From Rhizoctonia solani (Eukaryota > Basidiomycota > Agaricomycetes > Cantharellales > Ceratobasidiaceae): a DNA stretch of 64,000 bases. Positions within the stretch are counted from its first letter, which is position 1. Each line of letters opens with the position of its first letter. The notes below the pieces were generated by a model. It worked only from the letters and a program-made list of their open reading frames with translations. It was not told where the DNA came from and searched no databases. Location of the stretch: contig NC_057375.1 in NCBI RefSeq assembly GCF_016906535.1, positions 1,674,001-1,738,000 of the forward strand. The letters run 5' to 3'. The translations under genes were made by a program, and so were the position numbers. Of this stretch, positions 11,764 through 21,492 are shown piece by piece.

Positions 11764-13684
11764 ATGGCCAGTTCGTCTATCAGTCGGTCCGCCAACGGTT
11801 GCCTGACATGTAAAAATAGGTTGGTAGAGCTTTCACAACAGTGTTTGGCTTCGCACATAATAATCGTTGGCTGTGGCAGGAAGAAAAAGTGCGATGAAAC
11901 CAGACCTTTTTGTACGAGGCACGTGTTTCTATGTTAAATTCACCCATGGGAGTGACCAGTCGCCTAAACGAACCACATCCAGATGTATAAATGGCGACTT
12001 CGAATGTTTAGGATATGATTATCTGGCCATACCCAAAGGTCCCAGGAAGAGGAGGAAAAAAACGGCCGTAGAACCCGGCGCCCCTCCCTCTGCTTCGGAT
12101 TCGTCGCTGGCGAACTCCATCGTAAGTTTCGCGTTTTCGATCTTTGGGTTTTGGTAAAATGGAGACGCTCTCTTTGACAGGTCTCCTCACCGAATTCATT
12201 TATATGCGATACTCAGGATAGTTCAGGTGTCGGCGAATCGTCGATCATGAAATTCGTCCAATTAAATAACATAGCCAAAGTACCGGAGGTGAATGCGTTT
12301 GATCCACAGCATATTATCCAAATGTTCATACACTACTGTGCGTTCCTTACAAGCTTTGTGGTCAGATAACTTATTCATACTTCAGCTCAAATAGGACCGC
12401 CTGGTGTAGCGCCGTTCACACCATTTTCTTTCTCAATCGCTCACGCCCTCGCCGACCGAGTCAAAGGTTCCAAACTCTTATTGAAATCAATGCATGTTGG
12501 AACGAAAATCAAGATAGCCGTGCTAGATGGTGCAGGCTTAGCGGCTGGAGTGCGTTTAATTGACGAATTCCAACACCAAATCACGAGCGTTGTGCTTCCC
12601 TTGGACCCAGACCTAACCGACGTAGCTGAATATATGAATTGTCTATTTTCAGTGAGCGAACCGCTGTCAATTTCTGTACTTGACATTTTGACTTCGACTT
12701 TTTGCAGCTTGTCATGTCTGCTATGCAAGTAATCAGCACTCCAATTGGTTACATCATACTGCGCAAATCGGTTCCCTTCTTTCTTGCGCTAGCCGCTAAA
12801 TTTCCAGAGCTGTGGACAGATGGCTTGTCTCTCCCGGTCCAATACGCTCTCTCGCACTCAAGATTCGAAATACCCCACTTCGTATTTTTCGACACGGTCA
12901 CAGCTCTGGTCCTTGGAACTGTTCCACTCGTTCATTACGATATTAGTCTACACCCCATGGTCCAGCCGCCCGAACACTATCACATAGACTGGGCACACGG
13001 CTGTTCTCATATCGTGATCACTCTCTTGGCAGTGACCAACTCCTGGAGAGCTGCTCGACTTCTCAGCCCCACGCACCCCATTCCCACTCTTGACCAGCAA
13101 CAGGAATTCCTGGCTTGCTTGCAACAATGGAACCCATCCATCACCTGCCACGATGGTGATCAAGCTGCGTCCGTGATGGGTAGGCTGGCCGTCCAGGAGA
13201 TCTGGAGACACTCTGTAATAGTATACATGTATATGGTGAGCTTTATACCACTCCTCGTTTCTTTTGATTTTTATGTGTAAATATGATTTTGCAGGGTATG
13301 TGTGGGGCTGACTCGGCCGACCCTCAAGTCGAAGCATCAGTTCGCCAAATTGCTCAGCTATCTGCTACAATCGAGGACGGTCACCCTTTAGAAGCACACA
13401 TGACTATCCCCTGTATAGTGGTAAGCTATGGGCAGCATTCTGGCATTCGGGCTATCTCAGTCTAATTTGTTTAGGGGGCCGCTGCCGCACGCAAAGAGAA
13501 GCACCGTGCCGTCCTGCGAAAAAAGATTGTAGCATCAAGAGACCAGAAGGTCTGTCTCATTAGGGGGGCAGACTTTGCGCTTGTACTTGACCATTTATGG
13601 CATGGCGTTGGTGCTGGGGGACAACCGACGACATGGGAGGACTATGTCAATTCACGATTCATAGTGTTACCGGTTGATGTGTGA
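11764..13684 (+). CDS. Zn(II)2Cys6 fungal transcription factor
   Basis: A DNA-binding regulator acting in the nucleus; the target genes are unknown. From ATG 11764 the protein begins MASSSISRSANGCLTCKN, and joining three exons gives a full binuclear zinc cluster with spacing C-x2-C-x6-C-x6-C-x2-C-x6-C (CLTC, then C before DETRPF, CTRC, and the last C in DFEC), followed by the basic stretch GPRKRRKKT. The second intron (11919-11982) starts with GC (GAG|GCACGT) and only this splice restores the cluster. The rest, about 12390-13684, is helical and matches the long C-terminal region of such regulators in basidiomycetes (for example MSAMQVISTPIGYIILRKSV and IDWAHGCSHIVITLLAVTNS), ending VLPVDV with TGA at 13682-13684. 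Total length is roughly 500 residues. Confidence 0.85.
11919..11982 (+). other. GC-AG intron inside the zinc cluster
   Basis: The intron begins GCACGT after exon end GAG and ends CCAG. Splicing here joins TGT ACG AG to A TGT ATA, giving the two cysteines of C-T-R-C. No GT donor nearby gives an intact cluster, so the GC donor is well supported by the protein, though not by transcripts. Confidence 0.75.
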
Positions 13685-15156
13685 GACTATATGCGCCTAT
13701 TGTTTTGGGCCGTGTGCTGTACTTTAATTGAGTATGTTACATTCATTGTAACTTGGGTGGTTACCTTAACATGACCATCGATTTTTTTTCGCGAGGTCAT
13801 TCGAGGAGTAGGAGGTCTTATGCTTCATATAGATAGGAAATTTTGCTTTTACTTTACTGCGTTGCTTGTTCAATTAGTGGTTGGAACTTCAGCACCACAC
13901 TATAGGCTAAGTCCGTGGCTGTGTCGTTACCTTTGGTACCTCAAATATCAATGACTGTGGAACATATCCTCAACTTTTGGAAATTTATTAACACAAGCTT
14001 CAGCATACGCATTGCCCTCCTTGTTTGTAGGTGCTGGCTCATCGAAGAGGAGAAAATCTCCCCCCTTTAAGCTGATGTCTAAAATTATTTCTAAACGATC
14101 AATTGGTGGGCCCCTAGCTTGCAAATGAAGGTATAAGAGCCAATGCTGTTAATCAAATGGCTCACTAACATTAATGTTGGCCGGTCAACAGAAAAAAGAA
14201 ATCCAACGAAAGAAGGCCTCAGTGTCGTAGATGCGAGCCAGGATATTTCCATTTCTTGGGATATGGAAAAACATGGCGCTCGTTCCACTGAAGGAAATTT
14301 TGATGCAACTTCGGCCAACTGCAAAAATCATCTGCTACTGGAGGTGTACGTGCTTGCAACTTCATTGAAGGGAGGGCCCATATTAGCCCATATTACAGCC
14401 GTTAGTAAGCTCGAGCTTCATCCGATCAAATCAACCCGGATATCAAAACTTATCCTCTTCCCGCTTGTCCTCGTCGGCCACGAGACCCAGACCGGTGAGG
14501 GCTGGGGAACCCCCACGGCTGCGAAGCAGCGAAGGTGGGCCGGGGACGCCCGACCGCGAGTCTGGCTCGTGGGCGGCCCAAACCAGCTCTCGTGACCTGC
14601 GGGATGGTGGGTGGGATAAAAACGACGCGCAAAGGCGTGCCGCGGCACTTGGTTTGTACGAGGCCAGATGGCGGAGGACGTCGGACGCAAGTCGGCATGG
14701 CATGAAGCGGTCCTCACGTGACTCGCTGCATGCTCCGGCTAAGTCACTATTTTGCGACTCCGCTGGCTTCGTCGCAAAATGTCCAACTATTGAACGAGAT
14801 TTTAGATTATGATTAAAGTTCCCCATACCTTATCTATACATGCTCCCGTTTACGACGGGCTGTGTTTCTTAGTTATCGTTTCTATCGGATACATTTATCC
14901 TTGTGTTTCTCGTAGGTATCACACGCCTACAGCGTGTGAATCATCTATGTTCGATTGTATATAAGCGACTTTATCTGTCGCATTAAATGATCTCAATTTT
15001 GCTTCTTTATTTTCTAAGTCTTTCAACGAGCTCAGTATCGCTTCATTCGATCCGCATATATACATTTGAACTATTGATCATTTATCTAGTTCAATAAAAA
15101 CAGCCAACTATTTAATACGACTAGATCTAGCTAGGCGATATCTGATCCGTCAAAGC
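13685..15156. other. Intergenic region holding a GC-rich element copy
   Basis: The centre (about 14480-14745) is GC-rich and is a diverged, inverted copy of the 24708-25129 element, listed separately. The rest holds AT-rich spacer with no recognised gene. Several overlapping open frames in the GC-rich part (14418-14826, both strands) are explained by base composition. Confidence 0.5.
14480..14745 (+). mobile_element. Partial, diverged copy of the GACTTAGCC terminal-inverted-repeat element
   Basis: The right end (TCACGTGACTCGC near 14714, then CTCCGGCTAAGTC ending at 14745) matches the reverse complement of the left end of the element at 24708-25129. The interior stretch around 14530-14575 (GACGCCCGACCGCGAG, GGCTCGTGGGCGG) also resembles that element's interior in reverse (GACCCCCGACCGTGAG, GGCTCGCGGGTGG). 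No matching left terminus was found, so this copy looks truncated. It has no coding capacity. The left boundary is approximate. Confidence 0.5.
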
Positions 15157-15757
15157 ATGTCCTCTTCAAATGCATTGATTTCAGCTCCCGGTCTCACCGA
15201 GGATCAAATTCAAACTGAGAGGGCTTGGCTAGAAGGCTACGGCAAAGATGTGGATAGCCTGGATTGGTCAAAATGGGAAAAGTATTGGGATCAAGGTATT
15301 GTAAAACGGAATGGATACTGGGGTACTGTTATTCAAATAAGCTTACCATGAGCATCATTAGACGCATTTCTCCAAATCGCAAATTCCCCCAGAGTTCACG
15401 GCAAAGGAGCTATCGAGACCTTTTACAGGGAGACATTCATTAATGTATCAGAGTATGTACGCCACGAGTGAGTTATACAATCCTCCTGTTCGTGTGGGGG
15501 GGTGTCACGAAATGACGAACCAAATTGATAGCTACACCCGTTATTCGTTTGACTTGCCACTCGGGTTAATTTATATGTCCGCGACTGTTTCCTTCAGGGT
15601 CAAGGGTGATCCTAAAGGACGTACCATCCAAGTCTCGGTGATCGGTGTAATTCATAAGCGTCCTGGAGAACTCGTCGCTACAGGAGGGGAGATATATTTT
15701 GACAATAGCCCAATCGTTGCTGTGATTCAAGAGGTTCTAAAGGAGAAAGCGGTCTAG
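15157..15757 (+). CDS. SnoaL/NTF2-like small protein
   Basis: A three-exon gene of about 160 residues. Exon 1 from ATG 15157 reads MSSSNALISAPGLTEDQIQT and ends KYWDQ at donor GTATTG (15297). Exon 2 starts after ..CATTAG with DAFLQIANSPRVHGKGAIET and ends at GTGAGT near 15465; exon 3 starts near 15523 with YTRYSFDLPLGLIYMSATVS and ends LKEKAV with TAG. The splices keep the frame throughout. The pattern, an N-terminal helix pair with W-x-K-W-x-K-Y followed by beta strands with SATVSFRVKGDPKGR, fits the cone-shaped NTF2-like fold of SnoaL-type proteins, which includes ketosteroid isomerases and polyketide cyclases. The substrate cannot be told from the sequence. Confidence 0.7.
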
Positions 15758-18447
15758 AAGTTGATAGACTAGTGACCAGATAAGCAGTGGTGCTAGATAG
15801 AAACAATTCATTTCGCCGACCCTCAGCACTTGTGTTTCTCCAATAAACAAATGGACAGTATTGAACACGGTACCACACAGTCAAACCCTACAAGCCACAA
15901 ATAGTAAAGACTTCAAACGGGACTTGAAGTACGCTTTGAGATACAGTGGGCGATGTGGAAGAATCGACTGGAGTTGAATGTATCATAAAGTCGAATTCAG
16001 GACACCAAGGCATGGGCCAAGCAAAGCCAAATTCTTCCTGGTTAGCGGTCAGACCTGCACACGTATCATAACTACACATGGGATTTATGTTGAAATACAC
16101 ACAAAGTAGTCAACGCGGAGGGGCAATCGTATTGCAAAGTAGGACAGAATTTTAAGTACACGGGGGGGAAGTCATCGGAAGATATCTTCCGGTCCTGTAC
16201 AGTACATGTAGAATAGACGCCGAATACACGATATTCCACAATTTATTACCATCACATTCTGGAAGTTTGGATACTATTGTCACTCTCTGTAGGAAGATTT
16301 ATAGGTGGCTCAGAAATGTTCACTAAAACATGCAGTGCAATATCCAGTGGGGGTCGGGGGAGAGATGTATGCTGACGATGCATGAGGCTTCTAGCAATTC
16401 CTGTACTTGGCTCAGATCTGCATCGATCATGAAAACCATTACAGGACGGGATTGTGCAGTGGGCTTGGGCAGTACATGAGCACGTGTCAATCACTACAGG
16501 CCAATAGTATGACTAAAACCTTCCTTTAGCTTGATTGCGGCGGGGTAGATGCAAGCATCGGTATCCCCCGGATTCCGACTCTTTTCGACAATCCCCTATG
16601 CGAGACCACTAAACTTATAACTATACCGGGTTAACTTTCAACCGGTATCCAGTAATTACGAAGACTCTTGACGCCCGTATCTCATCGGATTATACTAGGA
16701 TGCAGACAAGGAAAGATGAAGATCTCGAATGCATTGCCTCTGCCTAAAATAGATAAGAGCGCTTATTGAGTTTAGGTATTTTTGACTCTTGAGGTATCAA
16801 TGCACGTGTCACCGGGGGGGGGGGGTGATACAATTTATTGCTCGGACCCAAACGCTTGGTCGGACACCGAGGCTCACCCCAGAGCGCAACCACATACATA
16901 GAGAGAGAGTAACTAATAGGTAAGAGGAGGGAACACACAGAGTAGGAGAGACTACCCGAAATACGAGGGCCTGCCGGAGCCGTGGCTCAGGGATAACTCT
17001 CGACTACTGAACAGGGTGGAAGAGAGGAACAATTGAGAGGCGAACACAAGAAAGGGGGCCGGAAACGAAAACAGACAAAAGCAACCGAGGAGGGAGAGGA
17101 GGAAACAAGATCATCGAGTAGAGCGGGGGTACTGCGTGATGGGAGCACCGAGTGCACGTGTCACCGGTGTCCTGTACATTTGTGGTTTTGGATTGAATGT
17201 CTGATAGGAAGCTGCCTTCTGCGCATGTATGCCGTACGCGCATAGTACGACCGCCCAAGCGAGGCGTGCTATTCGTACATATGGGTGCTATCTGTTACTA
17301 TACACGCTCATTCAAGTTGTAAGCGAGTGTAATCGCCCAATTGGGGACAATCTGGGTATCAACATTTATCCAGGTTACTTTATTACGATTTACTGCTCAA
17401 ACTTGAAGGACACCGGGCAATTTTACAGTTTGATCTCAAACGCGACCACAACTCGCCTTATATTATTCAGCCAGTTTCCCCCTATATTAGCGCGCAATCT
17501 GTAAAGGAGTATATCTGAGTAAAGCAAGTAGGAGCCTGGTCTATATCCTAATGGACATGTTCTTGATGCCATGAGCGACACAATGATGCCGATTGACGCC
17601 GGGGCGATGCGGCGCCAACATACCAGCAACAATAGCCCAGTGACCCAGTTCCTCGCTCCCTTATACCCATTTACCAAGAAGGCGCAAACGGCTATATAGC
17701 TGAGCTTCCACCTACCCATGTCTCTATCTCGGACCCCCTCCTTTCTCCACCCACATTGACTCGAGGGTTCGACACTCTTGTCCGAAGTTTAATTTTCTTT
17801 TAACCCACAAATAGTATAATCTATCATGTCTCAGTGAGCTACATGAATGCCCAAGCTCATTTAGTATAAACGCTAACTGGTGGACATGTTTAGGGATGAT
17901 GAGCTCCCTGAGTAGGTTATTTGTCTGAGTATAAAGTATGGTATTTATCGTTCGTACGTATCAAGGTACTGGTACAAGGGGAAGACCCAACAAGGAACAG
18001 TCCAAGGAGGCGCAACCAGGCCAGGGAGGCGCACACCAGGCCAGGGAGGCGCACAACCAGGCCAGGGAGCCCAACAGCCGAGATAGGTGTGGCATTAGTA
18101 TCCTTACGGAGGGTGTCATGAAGCATGTGGTGCTTTCTCTTGTGTTTGGGTTTATTCGATAGTGAATGAATATTTGATCCTTTCTGTGATTTAAAAGAGA
18201 TAAAGATTGAAGTAGACCAAAAGAGGAAACGCACGACAGCGCATGGGCTAGGGGTTAACTAATGCATCAGCCTCAAGTGACCATATTTGAAATTCCGGTG
18301 TAGTTGCTGACGATCATGGTGTTCAAATTCCTTGCCATGGAATGACGCCGAGGAATGAGTTCCGCCCTATCTCTACCGTGATTTCACCGCTTTTTTTCAT
18401 CAAAAACCACACGTTTAACAGTATCTTGTGCTTGTCTTTTGATCTCG
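15758..18447. other. Long intergenic region, no recognised gene
   Basis: About 2.7 kb without a convincing gene. It holds a run of 12 G at 16814-16825, the word TGCACGTGTCACCGG twice (near 16801 and 17154), and the short tandem repeat at 18003-18072. Open frames at 16252-17719 on either strand have no domain and no splice-consistent extension. The region may contain decayed mobile DNA, but I could identify no element ends. Confidence 0.45.
18003..18072 (+). repeat. Short tandem repeat, unit about 20 bp, three and a half copies
   Basis: The unit ACCAGGCCAGGGAGGCGCAC recurs at about 18015-18034 and 18035-18054, with a partial third copy (18056-18070) and a partial copy before (18003-18013). 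It reads as Gln/Ala/Arg-rich peptide in two frames, but there is no supporting gene model around it. Confidence 0.75.
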
Positions 18448-20271
18448 ATGACTATTTCTCTCGCTCACACGTTGACGGATAATGACCGGGCTGCGATCAA
18501 GACAGCTGCTGAGAACCTTTTGCCAGAAGCCATACAATTACTCAAGGACTTGACAAACATTGACACTACTAACCCTCCCGGTCTAAACTACCCGCGAATT
18601 GCGTCTGTTCTTGATGACTTTCTCTCGTCCAAAGGATATGATGTCGAGCGGATACTCGTACCACCTGACCTTCATCCCGAACTGGCACCCTTTTCTGATC
18701 TCCCTCGAGTGAATGTGTTTGCAAAATTAAGACCAGATAGTGCTATCGAGGACAGAGGAAGAGTTATTCATTTCAAGGGTGGAATCGTTGCACAGGTAAA
18801 CTATATGGAATCAATCTGTCTGTTCCTGAACCAACTTACAAAACCTTTATTAGATTTTTGCCATTGAAGCATTACGAAAGGCGGGGATCCCCATTAGAGA
18901 ACAGTCGAACAAAGTGGAGTGCAAGTGCTATTGAGTGTTAGTTTTTACATCTAACCACAATAAACACAGTGTGGATGAGGAGACGACGGGTGTCCGGAAT
19001 GCAGGGTATGCACTGCGCGGAATTGAATTATCCAAACAGACTCACAAATGTCTGAAGTATGGGTTATCTTGTTGAACAGAGATACATTGCCCGTGGGAAG
19101 CAAGATGCAGTCGTTATTACCGAACCACTCAATGTAAGCTTTATTTCGTATGGTACTTTTTTTATATTCACCTCGATTGTGTAGACGACCAATGTATGCC
19201 TTGGTCATCGTGGTACTATCTGGGGTAGGATTATATTCAAAGGACTGGCATCCCATGGAAGTACACCTCAGAGGGGCGTCAATGCGCTACTACACGCCAG
19301 CCTGTAAGCCCTTCAGTTATTCTGAATAAATACCTCATGATTTTGCGCCAATTTGCAGTGTCGTAGCAGAGGCCCATCGTGCTATAACCCCACAATTAAA
19401 GAAATTGAAAGATGCTCAGTGAGGGCTTCAGCTCTATCAATTATAATTTATAGTTTTTGCTTAGCGTTATCAACAGCGTTGTCCCACCCGAAGCTCAGGA
19501 AGCTTCGCTGACATTTACGGTCTGTTTCTTTCTTTGCTTTGATTGGGTATGTCTGACAAGCTTTGCTTTCCAGGTGCTCCAATCAGGATCGAACACCAAC
19601 ACTGTTCCGGCTGCTGCTATTCTTGAGTTCGACAGACGTCTTGTGCCTGGAGAGACTCTTGATAAGGCACGTAGAGAAATCATGTCTGTTCTGGACGAAG
19701 TTAAGAAACAAGTAGGGGAGGACTTCAAGTAAGATACCGTACTCTTAATATTGTGTCAGGCGGTCAACTAACATAACTAAAAAGCGCTGAGTATTCGGAG
19801 TTATACTCGACCAACCCAGTCTGGGTTGGGGATTCGAAAGATTCTACAACGCAAGAGTTGATTGGACACGTGAAGAATGCCATCAAGAATGTTTTGGATG
19901 TCGAGGCGGGCGTAGTATGCAGTCCAGGAAGTGATGATCAGGTCAGAATTTAACTCGCTCTTACTCCAAGACCTTGATACGATAACATATATGCAAACAG
20001 AGATTCGTTGTTCGCAACGCTGGGATTGAGTCTTGTGTAGTGTACGGTCCGGGTAACATTCGGAACATTCATGTATGCAACTTTCGTATCAAATCTACCG
20101 GCACAATTGACATATTGTTCATTGTAGAATAAGGACGAATCTCTATCCTTGGAAGATCTTCGTACCGCAATCGAGGTTATGGCTATTTTTACCGCCGAGT
20201 TCTTGAATACGCATAGATATGTGGTATATAGACCAATATATCAGTTCCGTCCCCGTAACAGCCTCGAGTGA
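18448..20271 (+). CDS. M20-family metallopeptidase/deacylase, metal-site segment missing
   Basis: Relatives are zinc enzymes such as acetylornithine deacetylase and Gly-X carboxypeptidase. From ATG 18448 the N-terminal domain reads MTISLAHTLTDNDRAAIKTA, LLKDLTNIDTTNPPG, and continues normally to GRVIHF, which is joined directly to KGGIVAQ. In the family a segment of about 45 residues lies between these points, holding the H-x-D-x-VP zinc motif and the GRG-x-x-D-M part that precedes KGG. After several introns come IFAIEALRKAGIPI, the VDEETTG motif, GYLVEQRYIARGKQDAVVIT, the dimerisation part with SHGSTPQRGVNALLH, and the C-terminal CSPGSDDQ, VVYGPGNIRNIH and EDLRTAIEVMAIFTAEFL, ending with TGA at 20269-20271. 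The deletion is in frame and not at a splice site, so the protein would lack part of its metal site. It may be inactive, or the gap may be an assembly loss. Confidence 0.8.
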
Positions 20272-20439
20272 CCGATTTACATTGAAGATATTTCCAACCT
20301 CTGGCCTCTAGAACTGTCTTGATACAAAAGCTTCTGTTATAAGCGGACAGATTCATGACTCAGTTCCTTTCTTGCGAGCCTGAGGCTAAACCATGTAATA
20401 AGTAACATTTGGCAGAATATTATCGAGTATGCTACCACT

Positions 20440-20890
20440 CACCTTCATCGCAAAATATATGCCTCGGTTAATTCGTCCGCAGCTCCTAGGTGACCCACTG
20501 GTAGAACCTCCTTATCCTTATCATCATCCATTCTTGATCTCGGGAGGAAGAATATTGAGCTCTTCAGTAAGAACCAGTTTGGGTGAGCTTGAACCGATCG
20601 TAAGATAATCAAACTAAAGTAGGCCAGGATACGTACTTATTTAATGTTGACCCTTTTCAGAAAATAAATGCTAGTATCATAAATCGTGGTTCCATACGTA
20701 ACAAAGAGGAGATCACCTAATGGCTCGAGGCCAATCGCAAAACTCATGGTCGGAGCGTCCACTGTACCAAAGAGCCCAAGCATTAATCCCCAACCTGGTA
20801 TGGGTCGGGAATGGGCAAGTCCAATGGTCATGATAATGGAATCACTATATCGTATTGCGCGTACCGTACCAGTATCAGCTTCATGCGGTT
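20440..20890 (-). pseudogene. Remnant of a short-chain dehydrogenase/reductase
   Basis: On the minus strand, 20831-20700 reads IMTIGLAHSRPIPGWGLMLG, then LFGTVDAPTMSFAIGLEPL, which resembles the S-G-x-x-x-RP-x-PGW and GAVDAxTRxLAVELxPxRVN stretch of atypical fungal SDR enzymes. Further along, about 20530-20450, LPVGHLGAADELTEAYI resembles the LPVGRVGEPDEIAEAYL region near the SDR C-terminus. The nucleotide-binding N-terminal half was not found and the pieces are not in one frame. I therefore read it as a decayed gene. The resemblance is by eye only. Confidence 0.4.
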
Positions 20891-21492
20891 GTTATTTACT
20901 GAGATTTCAGGTACGTGTTCCTACATGCATATATGGCACCGGAGTTGTGTAAGAATCAGCGCGCAGTAATTGTTTTTCCTCCACCATTCTTGTGAACACC
21001 AAGGATTCTCAAAATCCAATAGAACATTGTCCATTGAATGTGTCTAGTAACCTTTACCCTTTTTTCAGCACTTTCGGATGCATATAGAAATATATGCGCA
21101 GGTTTAGTGACCTCATCTTGTAAGCGCCGACTTCCAGCCCAGTGCTGATCATGCGGCCCCGCAGGCTACGTTGCACCACTTTATACTGTGAGAGGTTACA
21201 GCACTATCTTGAAGTGACCTAAGTTTAAGTGCCCGTAGTGTCAGAAGGTCACTATAGCCTTTGGGTCTAGGCACGCTAGATGATTGTATGCGACCTAAAG
21301 CCAAGACATGAACACTAGGCGGGGGGTAAACGTTCAAGTTCTCGCCTCTCGTACTCTTTCAATTAATCTCGAAAAAGTCCAATAAAGTCGAACCGTACTT
21401 TAGGCTCCTCCCAAGCTATGAGGGCGGATTCAATTTCAATTGAGCCAGACAAGATATAAGACAAGGCTAATGGTTGATACAATGTGCAGCAA
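20891..21492. other. Spacer between SDR remnant and alcohol oxidase 3' end
   Basis: No recognised coding exon, RNA or repeat. It contains the 3' flank of the GMC oxidase gene and possibly the lost 5' half of the SDR remnant, which I could not recognise. Confidence 0.4.

Noticed and set aside
14418..14826. Four overlapping open frames on both strands
   Set aside because: They fall in a GC-rich transposon-like element and overlap one another in different frames with no domain.
16801..17168. The word TGCACGTGTCACCGG occurring twice as element ends
   Set aside because: The two copies are in direct order, the match does not extend, and no inverted ends were found around them.
18003..18072. Possible CRISPR-like repeat array
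   Set aside because: The units are directly adjacent with no spacers, and the DNA is eukaryotic.
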